Assembly (NCBI RefSeq): GCF_016056305.1
Contig: NZ_JAECZC010000030.1
Location: forward strand, 1-64,000
From: Amazonocrinis nigriterrae CENA67
Lineage (GTDB): Bacteria > Cyanobacteriota > Cyanobacteriia > Cyanobacteriales > Nostocaceae
Reading direction: 5' to 3'
Length of the DNA: 64,000 nucleotides
Position numbers and translations under genes: made by a program. The notes under the pieces were generated by a model. The model was given only the letters and a program-made list of their open reading frames with translations, searched no databases and had not been told where the DNA came from. This document shows, in pieces, positions 58,867-64,000 of this stretch; within the stretch, counting starts at the first letter, position 1, and each line of letters begins with the position of its first letter.

Positions 58867-59089
58867 TCTGATTTTTCTTGAGAAAAACATCCTAGGAAAG
58901 CGATTCCATTCCTATGGATGTTAAAAGATAGAAATGGGCGTATCTAGCCTTTGGGGGAGAGAAACTAAGGACATCATATCTAGGTTGTGTAGGTTTGGTT
59001 GTTTTTTCCATAGAGCGAACGGTTGTGGTAATGTGAAGCGAGTGAATAATATTCATTCACTCTCAATCATTGCATGATGGATATATCTT

Positions 59090-59437
59090 ATGCCTGGGCA
59101 AATATTTATCAACACAATTGAGCAGCCGTGGGTTGATTTGACTCAATTTCCCGGAACTCAGTTTTTACCATTAGCAGAACCTGTTCCAGAGGGGTCAATT
59201 CATCGTTTGAAAATGAGTGCTGGAACTACAATTCCAGTTCACATCCATTTATGTGATGAGTATGTTTACATACTTGCTGGGGTAGTGGAAACTGGAGGAA
59301 TAACATCCTCTGCGGGAACCTTTTGGTTTACCCCTGCCAACACTCGCCAGGGGCCGCACAAAGCCATAACAGACGTTGAACTCCTAACAATTCGCCTGGG
59401 AGCAATGGGAACGTTTGAATTCGATTCCGATTTATAA
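59090..59437 (+). CDS. Cupin-domain protein
   Basis: The 115-residue protein is one cupin barrel. PVHIHLCDEYVYILAGVVET carries the first metal motif (two His and a Glu), and the second motif region is TFWFTPANTRQGPHKAITD. It resembles the ChrR-type or small cupin family. It starts at ATG 59090. The following gene is a transposase fragment beginning about 30 bases after the stop. Confidence 0.85.
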   Translation: MPGQIFINTIEQPWVDLTQFPGTQFLPLAEPVPEGSIHRLKMSAGTTIPVHIHLCDEYVYILAGVVETGGITSSAGTFWFTPANTRQGPHKAITDVELLTIRLGAMGTFEFDSDL

Positions 59438-59470
59438 GGGTGTAAGTTTTTCTATTAACGCAATACCAAA

Positions 59471-59923
59471 TTGAACAACTGTTTCCAAGAATTGAATTGG
59501 TTAAGCAAGTCTCAAAACACCTCTCCAGCAACTCAAACCATTTTGCGCCAAGTGCGAGACTACTTAAACACTCACTTCAAACACATTCAGTATCGCACTT
59601 TTAAGAAACTAGGTTTGCCTATTGGCTCCGGTATGGTTGAAAGTGTTTGTAAATGGTTAATTCAACAACGTTTCAAAGGTGTGGGAATGCATTGGAGTGA
59701 GGATGGATTCAATCACCTTTTACATTTGCGTTTAGCCTGGGTGAATCAACGGTTTGATACTTTGTTCAACGATTATATGCACCCGATAGAAATATTTTTT
59801 ATGATCAGGGATGACCAGGGACATCTACCCTACTTTACTGGAGACTATAAAGCTCAAAATAATCGCTGCTTTGCTAATAAGATTATTCCATTTTGCAATA
59901 AATCTCCATGTACCTTAAATTAG
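59471..59923 (+). pseudogene. ISKra4-family transposase, C-terminal fragment
   Basis: The recognisable part reads RTFKKLGLPIGSGMVESVCK, then WLIQQRFKGVGMHWSEDGFN and LHLRLAWVNQRFDTLF, which is the end of ISKra4-type transposases, with the family GSG(M/V)VES motif and catalytic Glu. About 300 upstream residues of the family are missing; the only start available is a TTG. The fragment ends overlapping the 3' end of the convergent FkbM gene by about 41 bases. Confidence 0.8.
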
Positions 59924-60731
59924 TACTTTGAATCAAATCAATGATTCCTCTATGGTCTAACCAACTATCCAATTCAAAATTTTTCGTGTCACCTAAAACA
60001 TAATTAAACAAAGCTTTATTTTCTATTTGAAACAAATACGAAATACTCTCTATTGTTTCCTCAATGAATTCTGGGAGATTAGACTCAAAACTGACTAGTT
60101 TTACTTTGGAAGATAGTCCTTTCAATACTTCTAATTCATATCCTTCAACATCTATTTTTATGTAGATTGGGATACCAAACTCATGAATTAGAGAATCAAG
60201 GGTAGTAGTCTGTATTTCATAAGTTTCCGGAGAAGCAGAAAATGGAGCTAAGTTTCTATTATTTGTGGTTGCTAAGAACGTCCTCCATTTGCTACTGAAA
60301 GTACTCAATGCCGGATTTTCTAGATGGGTGTATATTTTCTCTACGCTAACTTTACTACTAACTGCTTTGTCAACTATAGTTACTTGTTTATTTTTGTTAA
60401 ATCTTTTTCTTAAGACCTTTACATTTCTAGGATCAGGCTCTACAACTATAACTTTACACCCTAATTGGGAATAAATCTCTGCTTTCAAACCAACATTTGC
60501 ACCTATATCAAATACAAGGTTATTGGTATCTACAAGGTTACTCTCAACTAACAGACTTTGATTAAATTGCAAAGCTTTTTTATCTCTTTCTATCAAATGA
60601 GATTCAAAAATAGCAGTGTATATGTGATGCAAATAAGATCCTGGATAATAATATTTATCAAAAAAAGCGGTTTTTTTGATAATTTTTTTAATTTGCTTTA
60701 TAAAAATATTTGACATTAGGCCCTTTATCAA
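59883..60731 (-). CDS. FkbM-family methyltransferase
   Basis: The 282-residue SAM-dependent methyltransferase has motif I LVFDIGANVGLKAEIYSQ, VIVVEPDPRNVKVLRKRF, TTTLDSLIHEFGIPIYIKID and DVEGYELEVLKGLSSKVKLV, all typical of FkbM. Such enzymes O-methylate sugars or polyketides and are common in polysaccharide loci, but no glycosyltransferase is nearby. The start could be ATG 60731 or ATG 60713; the N-terminal 35 residues are Lys-rich. It is AT-rich compared with neighbours and lies next to an IS fragment, which may point to transfer. Confidence 0.88.
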   Translation of the reverse strand: MIKGLMSNIFIKQIKKIIKKTAFFDKYYYPGSYLHHIYTAIFESHLIERDKKALQFNQSLLVESNLVDTNNLVFDIGANVGLKAEIYSQLGCKVIVVEPDPRNVKVLRKRFNKNKQVTIVDKAVSSKVSVEKIYTHLENPALSTFSSKWRTFLATTNNRNLAPFSASPETYEIQTTTLDSLIHEFGIPIYIKIDVEGYELEVLKGLSSKVKLVSFESNLPEFIEETIESISYLFQIENKALFNYVLGDTKNFELDSWLDHRGIIDLIQSTNLRYMEIYCKME

Positions 60732-60961
60732 TTGTGAAAAATGTAATATTTTTATTTGATTAAGCTAATTTGACTCCAGCCGAAAATCTCTGAAAAATCT
60801 TTTGCCTGATTGCAAGACTTTCTGCCTTAAAATAGATGATAATATTCTTAAATTACAATTTTTCACTAAAAATTGTAAAGTATCTATTGCAACTTTTTCA
60901 TAGCAGTCATAGAAGTATGTAATAGAAAAGCAAGGTAGACGATTAACCAGGGGTCAGCAAT

Positions 60962-61126
60962 ATGGAAAAGTATGTATGTGGCGTGTGCGGCTATGAATAC
61001 GACCCAGAAGTAGGTGATCCAGATAGCGGGATAGAGCCAGGAACACCCTTTGAAGAAATACCAGAGGATTGGGTATGTCCAGTTTGCGGCGCAACAAAAG
61101 ATCAATTTGAACCAGCCGAAGTGTGA
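60962..61126 (+). CDS. Rubredoxin, 54 residues
   Basis: ATG 60962 to TGA 61126 encodes a complete small rubredoxin. C6 and C9 in [11 protein letters not shown] and C39 and C42 in [14 protein letters not shown] form the Fe(SCys)4 site. Acidic residues ([15 protein letters not shown]) match the class. There is no C-terminal membrane anchor, unlike the photosystem-linked RubA, so it is a soluble electron carrier. The gene is followed after 45 bases by a flavoprotein gene, a possible partner. Confidence 0.93.
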   Translation: MEKYVCGVCGYEYDPEVGDPDSGIEPGTPFEEIPEDWVCPVCGATKDQFEPAEV

Positions 61127-61171
61127 AGATAACGGCTAGCCTAGAAAGTAGCTGCTATAGAAGAGACGTTT

Positions 61172-62446
61172 TTGAACTTGTTGCCGTTAAAAATTGTAGT
61201 TATTGGGGGTGGGGCTGCGGGATTTTTTGGCGCGATCGCTTGTGCGAAAGTCAATCCTCAAGCTCAAGTTACTTTACTCGAAGCTAGCCGTCAACCGCTG
61301 GCTAAAGTTCGGATTTCTGGCGGAGGACGCTGCAATGTCACTCATGCTTGCTTTGAACCATCTGGGTTAGTACAAAATTATCCCAGAGGAGGAAAAGCCC
61401 TAAGAGGTGCTTTTAGCCGCTTTCAAGCTAAAGATACAGTAACTTGGTTTGCTCTCCACGGAGTACCGTTAAAAACTGAAGCTGATGGGCGGATGTTTCC
61501 CATTACAGATAGTTCAGAAACCGTTGTCAACTGTCTGATGAAGGCGGCTAAAGCCGCTGGAGTAGAACTTTGCACAGGAACACCTGTTGTTTCGGTGAAG
61601 CGACTACCCAGCAAGGAATTTGAGATTATTCTCAAGTCGGGAGAAATTAAAAAGTGCGATCGCTTGCTTTTAGCCACAGGTAGCAATCCAGTGGGTTATA
61701 GAATAGCTCAAGAGTTTGGTCATCAAATAGAACCGCCTGTCCCTTCACTATTTACCTTTAACATTAAAGACCCACATCTTAGGGCATTAGCTGGAGTTAG
61801 CGTTAACCCTGTGCGGTTGCGGTTGTCTGTTCCAGAAAAGCCCCAACTAGAACAAACCGGGCCATTGTTAATCACCCATTGGGGTTTGAGTGGCCCAGCT
61901 GTGCTAAAGCTTTCAGCTTGGGGTGCAAGACTTTTGCACGAAAACCGCTATCAAGCTACATTATCAATCAATTGGCTGCCCGATTTGCAGCATGAACTGG
62001 TGCGGCAAAAAATTTTAGCAGTGAAGACCGAATGGCCAAATAAAGCGATCGCACTACATCGAGGAGTAGACCTACCCCATCGCCTTTGGCAATATATTAT
62101 CACCCGTGTAGGTATTACTATGGAAGATCGCTGGGCAGGACTATCTAACAAAACATTAAATCGGCTAGTACAAGAACTGACTCAGGGACAACATTTAATT
62201 ACTGGTAAAGGAGTTTTTAAAGAAGAATTTGTGACTTGTGGTGGTGTCAACCTGAAAGAGGTGAACTTCAAAACCATGGAAAGTAAATTAGTTCCTGGTC
62301 TTTACTTTGCCGGAGAAATCTTAGATATTGACGGCATTACCGGTGGTTTTAACTTCCAAAGCGCTTGGACAACAGCGTATTTAGCCGGGAATGCAATGGG
62401 AGATGGGGAGATGGGGGGATGGGGGGATAAAGAAAATGACAACTGA
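61172..62446 (+). CDS. HI0933/YhiN-family flavoprotein
   Basis: The 424-residue FAD/NAD(P)-dependent protein starts at TTG 61172, with no in-frame ATG close by. KIVVIGGGAAGFFGAIACAK is the dinucleotide-binding loop, LAKVRISGGGRCNVTHA is the family signature, and the C-terminal end has PGLYFAGEILDIDGITGGFN-FQSAW for FAD. The function of HI0933 proteins is unproven. The last about 15 residues (GDGEMGGWGDKENDN) come from a GGGGAGAT-type repeat read in frame, so the original end has been altered. It probably shares a transcript with rubredoxin. Confidence 0.9.
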   Translation: MNLLPLKIVVIGGGAAGFFGAIACAKVNPQAQVTLLEASRQPLAKVRISGGGRCNVTHACFEPSGLVQNYPRGGKALRGAFSRFQAKDTVTWFALHGVPLKTEADGRMFPITDSSETVVNCLMKAAKAAGVELCTGTPVVSVKRLPSKEFEIILKSGEIKKCDRLLLATGSNPVGYRIAQEFGHQIEPPVPSLFTFNIKDPHLRALAGVSVNPVRLRLSVPEKPQLEQTGPLLITHWGLSGPAVLKLSAWGARLLHENRYQATLSINWLPDLQHELVRQKILAVKTEWPNKAIALHRGVDLPHRLWQYIITRVGITMEDRWAGLSNKTLNRLVQELTQGQHLITGKGVFKEEFVTCGGVNLKEVNFKTMESKLVPGLYFAGEILDIDGITGGFNFQSAWTTAYLAGNAMGDGEMGGWGDKENDN

Positions 62447-62575
62447 CAACTGATTGACCAAAGATTTGCCAAAATGACCTAAATTTATGAATCTTGAATA
62501 GTATCCTGTTATATATTTTAGGAACTCGAAGGTAGAGTATAGGTCTAATTAAGTATATACATTGCGTAATTCTTC

Positions 62576-63127
62576 ATGTTCCGACAACCTGCTTTTGGCA
62601 TAGCTATAAGTACGCTTGTCCTTGCTAGTGGATTAATGACTACTCCTATACCAAGTCATAGTTCTACAAAACAAAACACTGACAATCAATCGTTATCGAT
62701 TCCTTCAAATCAGGTTGCAACATCTACTGCTAGTTTTCAAACTACTGCTTTAGAAAAATCAGTTTTTGAGCAAATTAATCGATATCGGGTTTCTCATAAA
62801 CTGCCGAAGTTAAAGCTAAATGCCAATATCACTCGACAGGCAAGGATTCATAGTCAAAATATGGCTAGGGGTAAAGCCCCATTTAGTCATAAGGGATTTG
62901 AACAACGAGTCGCAGCTATTCACCTTGGCTACAACAGTGCAGCAGAAAACCTCGCTTTTAATCAGGGATATAGCAATCCTGCAAACCAAGCAGTTATTGG
63001 TTGGCTGGAAAGTCCCGGTCATTTGAACAATATTAAAGGCAATTACAACTTAACTGGGATTGGTGTTGCCGCTAACAAGCAAGGAGAAGTCTACCTGACG
63101 CAAATTTTCCTTCACTCCACTAAGTGA
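62576..63127 (+). CDS. Secreted CAP-domain (SCP/YkwD-like) protein
   Basis: The 183-residue protein has an N-terminal signal peptide (MFRQPAFGIAISTLVLASGL) and a Ser/Thr/Asn-rich linker, then a CAP domain (about 60-183): VFEQINRYRVSHKLPKLKLN, RQARIHSQNMARGKAPFSHK, AAENLAFNQGYSN (with the Glu), WLESPGHLNNIKGNYNLTGI (His of the cleft), ending EVYLTQIFLHS. Both conserved His and Glu are present. It is a periplasmic or secreted protein of unclear activity. The start is ATG 62576. Confidence 0.9.
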   Translation: MFRQPAFGIAISTLVLASGLMTTPIPSHSSTKQNTDNQSLSIPSNQVATSTASFQTTALEKSVFEQINRYRVSHKLPKLKLNANITRQARIHSQNMARGKAPFSHKGFEQRVAAIHLGYNSAAENLAFNQGYSNPANQAVIGWLESPGHLNNIKGNYNLTGIGVAANKQGEVYLTQIFLHSTK

Positions 63128-63555
63128 ACGTGAGTTCGATGAACCTCTCCCTCCCGGCCTCCCTCTCCTAAAAGGCCTACGGTGTACACACTTTGTCTAA
63201 ATTTGAAATGAAATCTGGGTTTTACCCCACCCTAACCCTCCCCTTATAAAGGGGAGCCACTGCGTTGGGCGGCTCTGCCGACTTGTAGCAAGTGGCGTGA
63301 GGGAACTAGATTTTCAATTTTTCCCCCCTTGATAAGGGGAGCCACTGCGTTGGGCGGCTCTGCCGACTTGTAGCAAGTGGCGTGGGATTAAGGGGGGTAA
63401 TACGACTTGTGTGTACACGGTAGCCTAAAAGGCGAGGGAGGAAAAACGAAAAAATCACGGTTTTACTCCCCTCTCCTCGTAGGAGAGGGGCCGGGGGAGA
63501 GGTCAAAACAGCGCTTGTCGAACTCACGTTAAAAAACATTGACTGTGGCAAAGAC
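63128..63555. other. Intergenic region made largely of repeats
   Basis: About 430 bases between the CAP-protein gene and cobJ. It contains CCCTCCCGGCCTCCCTCTCC-type units, the 49-base duplicated element described below, and GGGGCCGGGGGAGAGG. No gene is called; an 87-codon minus-strand frame is repeat-encoded. Confidence 0.5.
63251..63384. repeat. Two exact 49-base direct repeats
   Basis: Copies at 63251-63299 and 63336-63384 are identical (beginning GGGGAGCCACTGCGTTGGGC, ending CTTGTAGCAAGTGGCGTG). They are 36 bases apart, and each follows an AAGG-ended polypyrimidine or purine tract. Shorter relatives occur at about 9045, 10112 and 46653. Confidence 0.9.
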
Positions 63556-64000
63556 TCAGCACTCAGCACTCAGCACTTTGCTATATCGACGGGATGTATA
63601 GACTGAAATAGTACCATCACTCCGCTCAATAGTCCGGGTCTGGGTTGAACCAACAAGAATAATTGTCCGCATATCGGCGGCGGCTGGTGCTAATTCCTCA
63701 AGAGTAATCACTTTTACTGTTTGCCCTGGCCTACCGAGATTCCGTGCCAGCACCACCGGAGTATCAGGTGTTCTGTACTGTAATAAAATATTCCTGGCTG
63801 CTGTTAGTTGCCAAGTGCGTTCTTTGGAAACAGGATTATAAAATGCGATCGCAAAATCAGCTTGAGCAGCAGCAGCAATTCGTTGTTCGATAATTGACCA
63901 AGGTTTCAAAATGTCAGATAGAGAAATGGCACAAAAGTCATGTCCCAAGGGTGCGCCAACAGCAGCAGCAGCGGCTTGCATTGCCGAAATTCCTGGTGCA
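63556..64000 (-). CDS. cobJ: Precorrin-3B C17-methyltransferase, C-terminal part (5' end outside window)
   Basis: CobJ methylates C17 and contracts the corrin ring in cobalamin synthesis. The frame enters from the right edge: before the internal Met it reads APGISAMQAAAAAVGAPLGH. Recognisable segments are DFCAISLSDILKPWSIIEQR, DFAIAFYNPVSKERTWQL and VVLARNLGRPGQTVKVITLE, the C-terminal SAM-binding half of a tetrapyrrole methylase. The stop is at 63556. The last residues (KVLSAEC) come from an ACTCAGCACTCAGC repeat, so the extreme C-terminus is repeat-derived. The rest, and any fused CbiG domain, lie outside. Confidence 0.92.
   Translation of the reverse strand, partial: APGISAMQAAAAAVGAPLGHDFCAISLSDILKPWSIIEQRIAAAAQADFAIAFYNPVSKERTWQLTAARNILLQYRTPDTPVVLARNLGRPGQTVKVITLEELAPAAADMRTIILVGSTQTRTIERSDGTISVYTSRRYSKVLSAEC

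Noticed and set aside
63306-63569. 87-codon minus-strand frame
   Set aside because: Encoded by duplicated repeats and polypyrimidine tracts.

Overview
The window comes from a filamentous, probably heterocyst-forming cyanobacterium of the Nostoc/Anabaena type. The signs are very frequent HIP1 octamers (GCGATCGC), a phycocyanobilin synthesis gene (pcyA), a DevBCA-type exporter, cyanobacterial-only families (DUF4336, zinc-ribbon Ser/Thr kinase), and the short tandem heptamer repeats and dispersed hairpins typical of that group. Gene density is moderate. Many intergenic stretches hold repeats, and several genes are visibly decaying.

Layout. 1-2.1 kb: 3' end of ilvD, then two small membrane-protein genes, one carrying an in-frame TAG. 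2.4-9.7 kb: an exported alpha/beta hydrolase, a GH65 phosphorylase cut to its N-terminal part, a glutamine-amidotransferase-like gene with an in-frame TGA, small proteins and a lone response regulator. 10.1-19.1 kb: the most interesting block. Read on the minus strand it holds geosmin synthase, two family 2B encapsulin-type shell proteins with cyclic-nucleotide-binding-like domains, and a polyprenyl diphosphate synthase whose chain-length position looks FPP-specific. Transposase remnants and a small inverted-repeat element bracket the block.

19.6-33.2 kb: a protein of unknown family, an M20 amidohydrolase, a secreted pentapeptide-repeat protein, a Ser/Thr kinase, a small duplicated SAP-like locus, an ATP-grasp (PGM1-related) ligase divergent from a phosphoribulokinase-family kinase, a DUF4336 protein, a membrane-associated GTPase and pcyA. 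34.4-38.4 kb: a DevB-DevC-DevA exporter set with repeat-filled spacers. 38.5-49.4 kb: a membrane coiled-coil protein, HAD phosphatase, Uma2 nuclease, FMN reductase, ilvA, ppsA (with a repeat inserted in frame), an ABC permease and an HD-domain protein. 49.8-54.5 kb: an RND efflux adaptor/pump pair, then tRNA-Gly(CCC). 54.8-58.2 kb: a PPOX-like/GST pair divergent from a TetR regulator with a striking paired operator, then DUF924 and SRPBCC genes. 58.7-64 kb: a small membrane protein, cupin, ISKra4 transposase fragment, FkbM methyltransferase, a 54-residue rubredoxin, a flavoprotein, a CAP-domain protein and the 3' part of cobJ.

How genes may work together. The central hypothesis is a terpenoid nanocompartment. 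A dedicated FPP synthase would feed the bifunctional geosmin synthase, which carries three PTGLGT-type motifs in flexible segments and may be packaged in a mixed shell built from the two cyclic-nucleotide-domain encapsulins. In both shell proteins the usual phosphate-binding Arg is replaced by Trp, so any ligand may not be ordinary cAMP. All functional statements come from recognised motifs and remembered families; no database search was run.
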